Below, in pieces: positions 48,101 through 60,440 of a stretch of DNA of 64,000 bases. The DNA is taken from NCBI GenBank assembly GCA_022925895.1, contig JAKSYS010000094.1, positions 1 to 64,000 on the forward strand. Reading direction: 5' to 3'. A program made the position numbers and the translations under genes. Source of the stretch: Fragilaria crotonensis. Its lineage: Eukaryota; Bacillariophyta; Fragilariophyceae; Fragilariales; Fragilariaceae. Positions within the stretch are counted from its first letter, which is position 1, and each line of letters starts with the position of its first letter. Below the pieces are notes generated by a model, which did not search any database, had not been told where the DNA came from, and saw nothing but the letters and a program-made list of their open reading frames with translations.

Positions 48101-50566
48101 GTTTTCAAAGGTAATGAGTTTGCAATGTAATATGTGCGCAGGTGTTTCCGAATGGTAATTATACATCCATACACCCATTGAGTTAGCAATCTAAGGTTCG
48201 GCAAGTGCTGACAGAGTTCACAGACAATTTTGGCATCCCTGATTTGATGATGACGGACGGTGCTCCCGAGATAATCGATAAAGAGGTGAGTCGCTTGAAA
48301 ATCCGCATGCGAAGGTCCGAAGTCGGAAGATCAAACCAGAATCATGCTGCGGATCGGGAAATTGGAGAATTGAAGAAACGCTGGCGGAGCCGGAGGTTAA
48401 AGAAGAAAGTGCCGACGCGATTGTGGGATTATGGATTAGTTTACGCATCAAATATATTGAATCGTATCCCACAGGGTTCGCAGCAACGGACTGGACTTGA
48501 AATTGTAACTGGGCCGACACCCAATATATTGGAATGGATCGATTTCGAGTTCTTCGATTCTTGTGTGTGGTTTTACGACCAGAAGAAAATGGAAATGGAT
48601 GACACTGGGAGGAAACTTGCGAGGTGGCTTGCCTCTCGTGTTGGGAGCAACCTGTGTTATTGGTTATTGCTGCCTAGCGGTAAGGTCATTGCAAGAACAA
48701 CTGTGCAACATGTGAAACGTGAGGACATACTGAATGGCATTGCGGAAACGAAATCGTATTGTCGCCAAGATGAAGTCGAGGTGTCTGAGAACAACCCACA
48801 AGTTTGGGATGAATGTGCCGAAGAGGACGGTTCAAGAAGCGCTTGTGATCGATGAAGAGACTGGGACCGATTTTTTGGAGACGTGGTGCCATTGAAAAGG
48901 AGATGCACAAGGTAAGGGTAGCGTGGAAGCCAAAGGACGGCGGTACAACGCCCGATCAGGTTTGTACTGTGAAGGTCCAAGATATGATCGGTTTTCAAGA
49001 AGAAATTAAGTGTCATGTCATATTTTACGTCAAGATGGACTTCACACGTAAGGCCCGTTTTGGCGCAGGAGGTCATCTGACTGAGGCACCAGGATCATTA
49101 ACGTATTCGAGTGTCGTGTCCAGAGACAGTATTTGACTGGCGTTCCTCATTGCAGGGTTGAATGACTTGGATGTTTTGGCTGGTGATGTAACAAATGCCT
49201 ACTTGAACGCACCATGTCGAGAGAAAATATGTTTCGACCGGCAAATTGAGACAGGCGCAGACCATGGTAAAGTGAGGCTGACCCAGATGTTTGGATCCGG
49301 AGTGTAGGGACTCATTACGAAATGATACTGGTGTACGTGGACGACATATTGATATTTAACAAAAACCCAAGGACAATCATGAACAAATTGGGTGAGTTGT
49401 ATGAATTGAAGCCTGAGAGTGTAGCCGGACGTCTATCTCGGGGCAAACATTGAAAGATTTCAACTAGAGATGGTCGGACAGTTTGGGGGATGTCGAATAA
49501 ACGTGCCTGAAGAACTCGATCAAGGTCGTGGAAGCATTGTTACGTAAAGACAACCCAGATGCGAATTGGAAGTCGACGGCGAAGAATCCGTTTCCAAGTG
49601 GATATAAACCAGAGTTGGAAGTGATGTCGGAGTTGAATAACCATATGACATCCCGTCATTTACAGTTGATGGGCATAATACGTAGGGCAATTGAATTGGG
49701 CCGGGTTGAGATTTTTGTGGAGGTTTCTCAGCAGTTGTCACAGTTTCAGGTGCTACCACGGCAAGGGCACCTTGAGGCTGCGTATCATATCTTTGCGTAC
49801 TTGAAGCACCACGAGACGTCGAGACTGGCTTTTGACTCACCAAAGGTGAATGAAGCAGCTTTCAATACGGATGCAGACTGGCAAGATTTTTATGGCAATG
49901 TCCGAGAAGAATTGCCGCCCAAAATGCCAATGCCGTTAGGTAAACCTGTGTGTATTCTTTCTTATTTTGTTGATGCTAACCAAGCTGGTAGCTAATGTGA
50001 TTACTCGGAGGTCCCATACAGGGATATGATTTATGTGCAGAACGCCCCGATTATATGGTTTTTGAAACGTCAAAACACATTGGAATCATCAAGTTTTGGA
50101 AGTGAATTTGTTGCGGTGCAAATTGCAAAGGAAACGTTGGTAGCTCTACGGTATAAGATCCGAATGTTTGGCATGCCGATTGAAGGACCGTTTAACGTAT
50201 TCTGCAATAAAAGCGGTGTTGTCAAGAATGTGAGTATCCCAGAATCGACCTTGATGAAGAAGCACAATGGGATTAACTACCATGCGATACGCGAAGCTGT
50301 GGCAGCGGGAATTATACGAGTTCGAAAGGAAGACGGGTTGACAAATCTGGACGATGTATTTACCAAAGTCTTGCCGTCGGATCGTCAAAAGGCCTTACTT
50401 GAGCATATCCTCTACTCTTGAGTGATACCCTTGGTTCATCGGTGGATGCATGGGCACCCTGATTACCTCCTGGACAGCCAAATGTGCTGTGGGTTTAGTT
50501 TACCAGGTCGATGTTATTGGTGTTAGTTAAATCTCTAACGTGCGTTCATGATTTACGGGGACGGTG

Positions 50567-51121
50567 TGAATACTGACGATATGGTACTCGTACGGGTGTA
50601 CTACCGTTGTACGGTCAGAGGAGATACGGTGTGTTTTTTATCATATAATATATCATACTACTTTTTTTTCTTTTGTTGTGTATTTGTAGTCTACCTGGTA
50701 CCTGGAAACATCGAGAGGTGCCGGAATCCCACCAAATCTTCATCAAAAATGTCAGATGGATAAAGGGAATCCGTGAAAAAATAATGTCGCGCTGGCGAAT
50801 GAAAAGACGGAAAGTGAATATTTAAACTTGTCTTCTGATTATTAGAGTTACCCATGCATAGCTACCTTTCAGCGAGTGGAATTCAAATGACCTGACGTTT
50901 CAATGAAATGCCAGGATTTTTCTGCCAAAGGATAAAAATCGGCATTCATTTTTGAGTCGAGTGGTTCGAAAATGTACATAATTTTGGGAGTGGTGGGTAC
51001 AGGAATGTGAGGGGTACAAATCTCCGAGAAATACGGTACTTGTAGTAGAGAGTAGTATTTGTTACACTCTCGCTTTCCCCCTAACGTTAAGATAATACGT
51101 ATACGACAGTAGATTCGTTCA
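50567..51121 (+). repeat. 3' LTR-like repeat of the old Copia fossil, with extra internal DNA
   Basis: It matches the 5' repeat at both ends. It contains about 370 bp more in the middle (about 50690-51060), which is either an insertion here or DNA lost from the other copy. Confidence 0.65.
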
Positions 51122-51334
51122 AAAGGTTTTTCAAGAGCATCAACGCATCATGAACAGAAACTTGATGCCACTATTTTTTTGCTTGCACCTACGCCTATAC
51201 AAACGCATAACGCATGATAGCACGACACCAATCCTGATGCTTTGTTGGCTTAGTGCCTGTGACAAATCACAACATCGCAACTCACAACCGAACAGAATCT
51301 AGCACCTCATCTGACGATTCAGACTCAGACCAGC

Positions 51335-51886
51335 ATGGCCAAGCGTTTTGTCACATCTGCGACAATCCAAAGTCCTGTCGGCCCGATGCACCTTGCTGCC
51401 GCTGCCAACGGATTGACTTGCTGTATCTTTCTGTCGAGATCTTCTAGGCCTGACCCGACATCAGAGGGAGACTACTCAAGCAAGGGTCACGCTACACTTC
51501 ATCAAGCAACATTGCAACTACATGAATATTTCAATGGAACGCGTCATGACTTTACGGTCCCCGTCGCGCCGTTGGGGACTGCCTTTCAAAGGGCTGTCTG
51601 GGACGCCCTCCAAGCCACGATCCCGTATGGATCGACGGCGTCGTATTCGGATGTTGCAATCGCGATCCACAATCCCAAAGCGGTCCGAGCGGTGGGAATG
51701 GCAAACAATAAGAACCCTATTTGTGTTGTTATTCCTTGCCATAGGGTCATTGGAAAGAATGGCGCTATGGTGGGATATGGCGCTGGGCTGGAAATAAAAG
51801 AGAAATTACTCAAGTTGGAAGAAGCCAATGTTGGCAACTTCATGCAGCGTAAAGGGATTAGTGTGATTTGTCACAATATTTACTAG
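51335..51886 (+). CDS. Methylated-DNA--protein-cysteine methyltransferase (O6-alkylguanine-DNA alkyltransferase)
   Basis: An intact frame of 183 residues. The enzyme repairs O6-methylguanine by moving the alkyl group irreversibly to its own Cys. The active-site motif VVIPCHRVIG lies at about 131-140, with acceptor Cys 135. Upstream are GTAFQRAVWDALQATIPYGSTASY (81-104), the DNA-binding helix region, and RAVGMANNKNP (118-128), which carries the Arg-finger-type and Asn-hinge residues. The N-terminal part (TSATIQSPVGPMHLAA) fits the Ogt/MGMT N-domain. The length matches bacterial-type Ogt rather than long fungal Ada proteins, so an ancient bacterial origin is possible. It lies about 215 bp after the old Copia fossil and 97 bp from the end of the convergent kinase gene. 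Confidence 0.93.
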   Translation: MAKRFVTSATIQSPVGPMHLAAAANGLTCCIFLSRSSRPDPTSEGDYSSKGHATLHQATLQLHEYFNGTRHDFTVPVAPLGTAFQRAVWDALQATIPYGSTASYSDVAIAIHNPKAVRAVGMANNKNPICVVIPCHRVIGKNGAMVGYGAGLEIKEKLLKLEEANVGNFMQRKGISVICHNIY

Positions 51887-51983
51887 CAATCTAAAAGGTC
51901 GTTGGTTTGCAATGATGGCAATCACTTTCGTGCTGCGTCACTTCCAGGAATCCCCACGAGTCAGGAGGCAAGGTCAATACTGT

Positions 51984-54628
51984 TTACAGGACTTCGGATA
52001 TTGGATCACGGGCGACTGAAACACGCTTCCTGAGTGATGATGTGTGGCTATCGTCCGGAAGTGATTCTCGTGGTTTTTGGAACGCAATTGGACTGTCAGC
52101 GTCAGCGCCACTCTCTGATCGACAAGCCAATATTCGAGTCAATTCCATTTTCATGGTCGCCGGATTTGTCGGGAATGTTTTGAACATGAACGCATTAGCG
52201 CCTGCATCTTCGAATCCATGTTGAACATCATTTGCCGATAGGCCACATATGCGAGCTGATACTCCCATCGCGCGCATAGCTCTCACAGTCTGAGTTCCAA
52301 GCAGCTGTTTTTCTGCTGACGCCATGTACTGGTCGACAAAAATGAGATCAAATTGGTTGACGTCATCTTCGATTAACTTCAGCGCAGCCTCACCATTGGC
52401 AGCTTCCTGGAATTTCCAATGCGGCATGATTTTGGCGATGGCTCTCGCAAACAGCTTGCGCAGCACCATGTCGTCATCGACGAAGAGTAGGGACAATTCG
52501 TCGGGTAAATCAAATTCTCCTTCCGGTTTCGCATCAACTTTCGTTTGAATACTGGCAAGATGATGAGCGCTGCCGTGGAAGTCTTCCAGACAAATGTCCT
52601 TAACAGCAAGCGGTGGGCAGTTGAGTCGAATCACGAACCGCGTTCCAGGTTGACCGGGGATGCCACTATCGTACTCTTCATCCAACAAGATTTCCCCTCC
52701 CATGAGATCCACTAGGTTCAAGCACAGGCATAACCCAATCCCCGTGCCCTGGTGCAGCGAATCAAGACTCTCTTGAAACTTGGCAAACAACTTTTTTCGC
52801 TTTTCCACAGGTATACCTGGCCCTGAGTCTTCAATGTAAATCAAGACTGTTTGGTCGCCTTCGTCAACGATTGCCCGTAATCGAATGAAACCCTTGTTGA
52901 CAAATTTCAACGAATTACGACCCAGATTCAACACCATTTGTTTGAGTCGCAGTCGATCCGACATGACGACCAAATTTGGCGGACACTCCACCTGCACTTG
53001 TATGTCATCACCGCGTCGATACAGCATGGCATCGACAGGAGAAAAAACATCTTGCAAGATATCGACGGGTGCGTAGCTAATGCTAAGTTGATTGCTGTGT
53101 GCCCGTTGCATGTCCAACATATTGCGAAGTAGGTCATTAATGAAGTGCAGGGCATTGTCAATGATTCTCAAATCCTCGTTGACAGCAGCACGCAACAAAC
53201 TAAAAGGCTTGGTTTCATCGTTAACGCTGGCGGTGACGAAGCTCGACGCCGACATGGCAGCCGCTAGTGGATTGCGAACCTCGTGAGCGATGAAATCATT
53301 CAATTCTCGTTCTCCGCGCATTGCCTTCTGAGCTGCTTCAATGATAGCCGCTGGCTTTTCAGACTCCGTCTGCGCTCGCAGCTGGTTCATACGATTCTGC
53401 CGATCCGCATTAGTGTAAACCCAAACACTGAGGAAAAGGCCGGCACTCATGATCAAGATACCCCGGAGAAGAATGTATATGATAGTGGGGACAAAAGCCT
53501 GGTCCGGTGCCGCAAAGACATTTTCCATTTCCGGTCGAGAAATTCGAAGTCGCGAAGCTGCAAACGCAATCCACCATTAGTTAAGGATTCCAATGATACT
53601 TCAGGCAGAATCCGAATGCGACCGCAGTCCTTTGACTCGCAAAAATATTCAGCTCCACCTAAGAAATCGGATTGGCCGTCGAGAGTGATATCGTAAGCAT
53701 ATATAACCATGGGTGCAGGATACTCCTCAAAAGACCTTTCAAGGAGTGTCGCAATATGAATAGGAAGAATAGCCACATCTTAGCTTCCTGCTCCGGCTGC
53801 AGCGGATCAGGAATACCGGGATGCACCAGCACAACGCCGTACGAGACGACGCCCTCCGGCGGTTCCTCCACAATCGCTCGAAGCGTTGGAGTGCTGACCG
53901 CGAAACGTGAAGTGAGCGATGGTTTGCTCGTTGAGAGTGCCGATTCAATGGCAGTTCGTTGGATGCTAGACGAAAGCAAATCATAGTCTAAGTTTTCTTC
54001 GTTGTCATCAAAGGGTTCCAACCAGTGGACGGGAAAATAAAAGCCATGGATTGATCGATTTTGAATGGTTCCGTTGACATTCATTTGGTTCGTAACCTTG
54101 AAATCCATTGTAGACAAAATCTGGCCGATATTGGCGATAATACCTACGTGTTTCATCTTCGACTGCCTCTCTCTCGCCCTGGGTTACATTAGGGGCATAC
54201 CCTATCGATAGAATGCAGTCGCCCATGTGCAAGGAAGCCACATTATCGTATAAAAATCGAAATTCACGCCTCATCAGATCAGATCGCGAACTCGTGAGGC
54301 CAGTCGTATTGATTGAAACATTGAAATTTCGCGAAACAGCTTGATGCACCCACATTCCTGCAACGGTCACTTCTCGTGCCGAGTGTTCGACATCCTTTGT
54401 CAGGGCATCCGCTACAGAAGAAAATTGGAGTTCCACATCCGAGATGCTCGTCGAAAATCCTACGGTCCAAAAGGCACTGGCGGCTAGTAAGGTTACCAGA
54501 AACAAAACACCGGCGGTTGTGCGAGCTCGGCCAAGGTTGGCAGCAGTCATGCGGCGATTGCCAGACGAGCCTGATGTTGAAGGCGTGTCACTCAACGCAC
54601 TTCGCGAACTGCCATCCAGGGTATCCAT
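51984..54628 (-). CDS. CHASE-domain hybrid histidine kinase with receiver domain, frame-disrupted
   Basis: The N-terminal part (from 54628) has a membrane segment (VLFLVTLLAASAFWTVGF, about residues 41-58). A CHASE-like sensor follows, with YAPNVTQGERE, GFYFPVHWLEPFDDN and GVVLVHPG, then VAILPIHIATLLERSFEEYPAPMVIYAYD. CHASE domains bind small extracellular ligands, as in cytokinin receptors. The second part (53528-51984, 514 codons) is intact: a membrane segment, HisKA with H82 (FIAHEVRNPLA), the HATPase N box (LGRNSLKF) and G boxes (DSGPGIP and GTGIGLCL), then a receiver domain with acidic pocket DDD 351-353, phospho-acceptor D399 (FVDQYM) and K450. Three frame changes fall in the sensor half (near 54080, 53775 and 53535); no introns explain them. 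The predicted role is a plasma-membrane phosphorelay sensor. Confidence 0.85.
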
Positions 54629-54630
54629 GA

Positions 54631-55500
54631 TGACTGCGAACGGTGACTACACAATTTTGAGTTTGCAATCAATGATGCTGTTGATTTGAATTGCAAACTC
54701 TAGCCGAGTGTGGTACCTATCTTCTGTTGTATTCTTCTTCTCTGAATGTTTCAGACTTCTTACCTGATGTTGATTAATAGGCGCAAGGGGAGTACATACA
54801 ACATAGATATATTATTTCATATACTATGTACTGAGGATGCCAAAATGGGCTTAGAATTGATGTGTTCGTTCAAAATGCATTTACGCCAATCAGAATCCAT
54901 TGAGTCGTCATCATTTCGATTTTTCGTATACAATTATTGCAACCCCGACTGGTGCGTTCTATGCATTTCATGTCCAACGATACCTTTTTTCACTTCGTAA
55001 GAGAAAAACTTGTACTGTAGTATGCACATATGACATAGCTCTCTACTAGATAGTAGTAGAGTACCAGGTACAAGCACTGGACATTTATGTGCCTATATCG
55101 GATGGGTATGACACTATGTACCCCGGATGTTGTCATGATGATACGTACGCGAATACGTAAGGCCTTCCCGACATCTTTGACCACGTCTTGAACGCCCATG
55201 TACGCACAACGTACTATCGAATTGAATAATTGAATGAAAAGGAGACGATGACGACAGCTCGACGTTCCCAGGAAATAGTAATGACATGCAAACTTCAAGA
55301 ATGAAAACGATGTCGTATTCGTTCTGGCGCCATGGATGTGCAGATCTCGAACGTGGCGGCCACCGGTATGTACTTGAGTACTTGAGTGCTACAGGAAGGT
55401 CCGGCCCAAGCACACTTCCGAGGGTTACCTAGTAGAGGCCATTGAAATGAGGGGCACCAACAAGCAAAGTTTTTAGAAGTGGTGTTGATCCATCAAGCGG
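54631..55500. other. Intergenic region, no gene seen
   Basis: Upstream region of the kinase gene followed by GTAC-rich spacer. Short minus-strand frames (54990-55413) show no recognisable content. Confidence 0.4.
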
Positions 55501-55509
55501 ACAACGTTT

Positions 55510-55905
55510 TTAATCATCAGCAGATGTGTTTTTTTGTCAGATTCTGTCAGTAGTTTTTTTGTCAGCAGATTCTGTAGTACTAAGCAGATTTCTCTATTAC
55601 ATACTAGATATACTTCTGTCACCAGTTCTGTAAGCAGATTTCTTAAGTCAGCAGTCCCTTTTCTGTCAACTGATGCTGTTGACAGCTTTCTCTTGTCAGC
55701 CAATTTGTAGGCATAAAACTCAGTTGTGAGAGTTGTTGCTAGTGCTTCATGACTCTGTCTTGTCACAATTACCATATGTAATCTGCTGAGCAGGTTTTCT
55801 GGATGTTTCCATCATCAGAAGTTTTTCTTTTCATAAGCAGATTTTGTCAGAAGATGTTTCATGTCAGCAGATCTTGTTTTTGTAGGCAGATTATGTAAGC
55901 AATTT
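55510..55905. repeat. Degenerate minisatellite based on GTCAGCAGATTCTGT
   Basis: Variants of a 14-17 bp word (TCAGCAGATTCTGT, AAGCAGATTTCT, GTCAGCAGATCTTGT, GGCAGATTATGT) recur more than ten times over 400 bp at irregular spacing. Read on the minus strand the array keeps a 100-codon frame (55473-55775) with Leu-Leu-Thr-Glu/Lys repeats. This is more likely a by-product of the repeat than a gene. Confidence 0.65.
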
Positions 55906-58710
55906 TTTGTTAGCCAACACCTTTGCATACGTCATCAAAATGACGCAGGCATATGAAGTTTCTTCGCGCCAGCCTGTTTCTTGATGGAAACATTTTCTAC
56001 TTCGGCCGGCGCGCATTTTTGCTTCAATCACGATTGCAATGTTTGTTTTGCCGGACCTTCAAGTACAACAATCCAGCTTGTAAAACTACTTGAATAACCA
56101 ACAATTTAACACATGTTGTGACTCAGTTTAGTGTCCACTCAATTACTGTTCCATAAGCATTCTTCTCCTCATGATTTCATATGCTGCAAATGAATCAATC
56201 TTGGACTGGTATAGATATTCATTGAGGTATCGAACAATTTCATCACCTCCTTTCAGAATTACTGGCTCAAAATGAAATTTAAAAAAATTCATTCATGCAT
56301 GAAATGCAATTTATATGTATATGCATATCATGCTTATCCTTGTACTACTGTTATGCTGCTGTAGCATGCATGGATTGAAAGGTTGTCTTGCAACTTGGTG
56401 GGACACCTCCAATGGTGTTGTAATACATCAGCAGCAGATATCCTCATTCACACCAAACCAAGCAAAACAGCACCTATCAAAAACCTTGTTGACTTCATTC
56501 TTTACTTCACAAGAATGTGCACTCTGCTTTGTTGGTTGTTACAGTGGCAACTGCTGCCAGCAGGGCCTAAAGAATAGTGACTTCTAGAATTGAGCACATT
56601 TCTTATTTAGTAGGGAGTTTTTAATGCTTCGGACCAAACTTCATGGAGACATGTCATGTACATTCCAAAGTTGTTGATTACTTTGGGAATTTTCATTTTT
56701 TGCAACCAAAAATATAAAGATGCCAAAGACATGTCATGTCATTTCTTACAAAGGGACTTTTCATTTTTTGCAACCAATCATGATTTTGCACATGCAAAAG
56801 ACACATTGTATGACACTCCAAAGGATGACTTATGTTGGAGGAATTTTCTTTTTCTCAAACAAATATCCACCCCAAATCCCAATTCATGCTGCGTACATCA
56901 AATGTATCAACTGTCCTGGATGAATAATATGACCTATTGGTAGCGGAAGCTAATTGTCAACCAATTTGTTCAAAAGTGTCTCTGAAAGTCATTGCATATT
57001 TGTCATGACCATCAAAAATTCACCGAAGATTCCTCAAACCTGCCATTTACCAGTAATCTCACATTTACTGCTCATAGGCAATAGTTTCTCCTTGCTACCT
57101 CGTATCATAACTACAAAAAGATGGACAGAATAACCGCAAGTATTTCTTTCAACAGCATTGCTAAATGGCAGGCATGATAGGAGACTTTTCAAGTCGTTTC
57201 TCTGCTAGTAACCAATGACTGACACATCTTTAGAGACCCCTCGACAAATGAATGCTGACACCTCATCTGTACAAGCAGCAGCATCACAGCCACCAGCACA
57301 AGAACCATCATCACGACATGGATACACATTCTAAGCATTTGCAAGGCAGGGTGTATGCTGGGAATTTGTTGAAACATGTGGCGTGATCCTTGTTGCATAG
57401 TAAGTGTAGAATATGGTTGGATTGTTTGGATTTTGAATTGAAGCATAATGGGGCACAGTCCCTTTGTATGGTAGTTTTGCTGTTCACAATAGTCCGAGAA
57501 GTTGGGGAACAGTAGCCAAGAGTAAGATGGGTAAATTGGATTTGGTTCCCAGTTCCCAGTACTCCGAGTGCCTGGCTGGTATAAGTACTATGAATGTACC
57601 CCAATTTCATGAAAGAGATAGAGCAAAGAGCAACCACGTAGTAGGCCTTCGTATGTTCGTAAAGAAACTCCCTGCTTGGCACTGCTGTCACCGTGTTAAA
57701 AACTGAGTATTCGGAGTACAACAGTCCCGTCATACAATTGTAAAAGAGTATGTTTTGAACCAATACCCTAGCATAATTCTGAAGTTGCAATTGAGAGTCC
57801 TATCCTGCCAATAGTCTTACTACAATGAGCAAGAATGTAGTAAAGAGAACTTATAAAATGCACAATGCCCACCACATATTCCAGGAAACACACAATCGTC
57901 GCTTTTGTAACTCATCAACATAATTGACTCAATGCTGATGGCACCAAAGTGCTTGGTGCTGATGGCTGCCCAACAGCTTGATCGGGAAAGGCCCATGCTT
58001 GAAAACATTGCAATGTCGGTCCATTTTCCTAGTACAGATCACCAGGTTCGCTCATGCAGCATTCGATCCATTTCAGCATGCATTCCGGGCGGAACCATCA
58101 AGAAGAAAAACACCATCAAATCTCCTTCACTTGAAGGTGCCAGTGTATGCAGAAGATAAACTTGTTTCCCCCGACTCAATAATCTGGCATAAGCAAGCGA
58201 ATTGGTTTTTATAATCCAAGTTGTGCCTTTGCAAAATAGACATGACATGCATGGTGATTCCGAGGGAATGAAAGATGACGCTAAAATCGGCATCGGCATG
58301 GATAAAATTTTTCCAGGCCCACCACACCACCATTGTGTTCACCACAAGGTAATCCCAAACTTGAGACGTTAAGCAAGCAATCAGGACACCAAAGAGCAAT
58401 CTGAAAGTGATGTGAGATGCTTCCAGAGAGTCTTGGTGGGATAATTGCATAACCATATATTGGTCATGGCCAAACAACTGCTTACTGTAGACAGGTGGAG
58501 GTGCTTTAAAGTGGAACCACCACAACCTTGTTCGATGGCTGCAATCCCAATGGAAGCACCAGTAGCTGCTTTGCTTATGAACTGCCGTTGCTGCTGCCAT
58601 TACTGAACAGGCGATTTGACGTTGGCTTGTGCTTGATCAAAGTGGAAACAAGATTGTGAATCATGGTATTTGGAGAGGGGGGATGCACTTTTTTGTGTCA
58701 CCAGCATGTA
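55906..58710. other. About 2.8 kb with no recognisable gene
   Basis: AT-rich DNA with short open frames on both strands. The longest (minus 58127-58600 and minus 57311-57790) do not resemble a known family and have no supporting splice sites. A direct repeat of CATTTTTTGCAACCAA occurs at about 56693 and 56762. It may be old, unrecognisable transposon sequence. Confidence 0.4.
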
Positions 58711-58714
58711 ACAA

Positions 58715-58930
58715 ATGTACTAGTATTTTGTGATAACAATGAATTGGTGAAAAACACAACAATTCCTCCAGAATCCATGTTGGCCAAGAAACACAATGCA
58801 ATTAGCTACTATTTGCAGCAAAGATTTATGAGTGGGTAAAGAAGATGGGATGACAAATCTTGCTGATGTATTTACCAAAGTTCTCACAGCATTAGATCGG
58901 ATGCGCGCGATTTGTTGGCATACTATCATG
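58715..58930 (+). mobile_element. Scrap of a Copia RNase H region
   Basis: A short plus-strand stretch reads VFCDNNELVKNTTIPPES and then AKKHNAI, followed shortly by a segment around GATGTATTTACCAAAGT. It parallels the end of the RNase H region of the old Copia element (VFCNKSGVVKN, MKKHNGI and DDVFTKV at about 50200-50370). It is an isolated, broken fragment without LTRs and is old. Confidence 0.7.
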
Positions 58931-60440
58931 TATTTATCATGTTCTACGCCCTAGGTTCTCGTCGGCATTTGCATAGTAGGCACTGCCTTTTACCTTCTTT
59001 CATGGCATGTGGCCACGCTCATCGAAATAATTCATCAATTATTGATTTATGTAAAAGTGTGTAAGTAAAGACCGTACCGTACAAGAAACAATTACAAAAA
59101 ACAGGTAATGCACAACTTCATTGGTTATCATTTTAACTGTCACAGTAGCTTTTAGATCCCTTCGTAGTACAACCTTCTCAAGGTAATAACTCCACATCAC
59201 TTACGGATTAAACGTACTCCAGTAGTCTCTAGCCGACACAGTAAATGGGTGAATTGACTCAGTTCCCAGACGCGAGAGGTACTGTGCCTGCTAGCTTACG
59301 TATGTTGTCGCATCGATGGCAACAAACTGCTCGGTACATGCACTCACGTCTCACGTACCAGGTAATGATACCGGACTTCCCACTCCTTGCACAGCAATTT
59401 ACTACCATACTACATTTTGACAGTATTCCAGTGATCCATGCAAGTACTGGCTGACGTAGACTTAAGGTTAGTAGAACATAGAAGTATGATGTCGGACTTG
59501 ACGGGGGAGGAAGCAAACGTGATGGATTGCCCAGCCTTGCGAAGGAGTCCTCCAGCCATTTGTTGAAAAAAATATGTTGGAGATGTAGAACTAAGTAGCA
59601 AGGGCCTTTGCTGTTTTTGGATCTGAAATAGTATCAGTTAAAATGAAGATGAAAAATGAAGGTGAGATTTCCAATGTTAGTTGGAGTCTCACAAATGTTG
59701 TGTTGTCTTAATCCCACTTGCTGAGTGGTGTTTGAGTTGTGTTGTCCATAGTAAAAGTTGTGTCATCAATAAAATTGACAACACAAATGATTTGAATACT
59801 TAGGGAAACTGAGGACAACACTATTCAAATTGTGACTGTGGTATCGGGACTTAGAGTTCTGATTCACGGAACTACTGGAATGGGTCACAGGCAGACTAAG
59901 AAAGATAAAGGACTGTCTACTGTATTACCGTATGGTCTTTAAACTTACAGTAATTACGAATGACAGTGTGATAGCGAGTGACAGAAGATCTCTAACACAC
60001 GAGACACAAGGCAGCATTTGCTACCATGGTTCCAGGCAGGGGTCGGTGAAGTTAAACTTTAACTATAGTGGACTTACGCTGCCTTCAGCAGTTGTAACTT
60101 AGTACTGCGAGGTACGTATGGTTGGTTACTGGTACTGCAATACGCAATTCTCAGTAACTAGTCACCGGAAATACGTATGTTTTTTAGCCTCCAGTATTAA
60201 GTTATTTGTGAGTTTCGTAGTTAATTGCAGTTATACTGCAGACGGTACCAGTGGTGTAGTAGCATAGTACACAATACTATACCTACGTACGGTACCCGAG
60301 TTTTCAGGGATTCTGGTGAGTTCAGAAATCAGGGCATATGGCATACGTCATCAATATCCACTTAAACTATGTTGCGAACACCAATCATTTCCTACGCATT
60401 TCTCTACGTATCCCAAGCACATCAATACTCGCACCCACGA
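58931..60440. other. Intergenic DNA, no gene seen
   Basis: No open frame above about 70 codons with recognisable content. Contains scattered TAC/GTA-rich words. Confidence 0.45.

Larger units (their letters stand above)
44930..51121 (+). mobile_element. Old Copia-family LTR retrotransposon fossil
   Basis: Similar direct repeats at 44930 to about 45114 and 50567 to about 51121 start TGAATACTGACGATATGG and end near AGATTCGTTC. They look like diverged LTRs of one element. Between them, in Copia order, are remnants of Gag (about 45570-46650), an Arg/Gly-rich zinc-region equivalent (about 46665-46930), protease (about 47230, DNHADTICAGPNW), integrase (about 48200-48480), reverse transcriptase (YVDDILIF, about 49330) and RNase H (about 49530-50420). 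It is broken in many places, probably ten or more, and the LTRs have diverged, so it is far older than the element at 22.9 kb. Confidence 0.85.

Noticed and set aside
57311-58600. Two minus-strand frames of 159 and 157 codons
   Set aside because: Composition is irregular, no motif is recognised, and no splice sites or start context support them.
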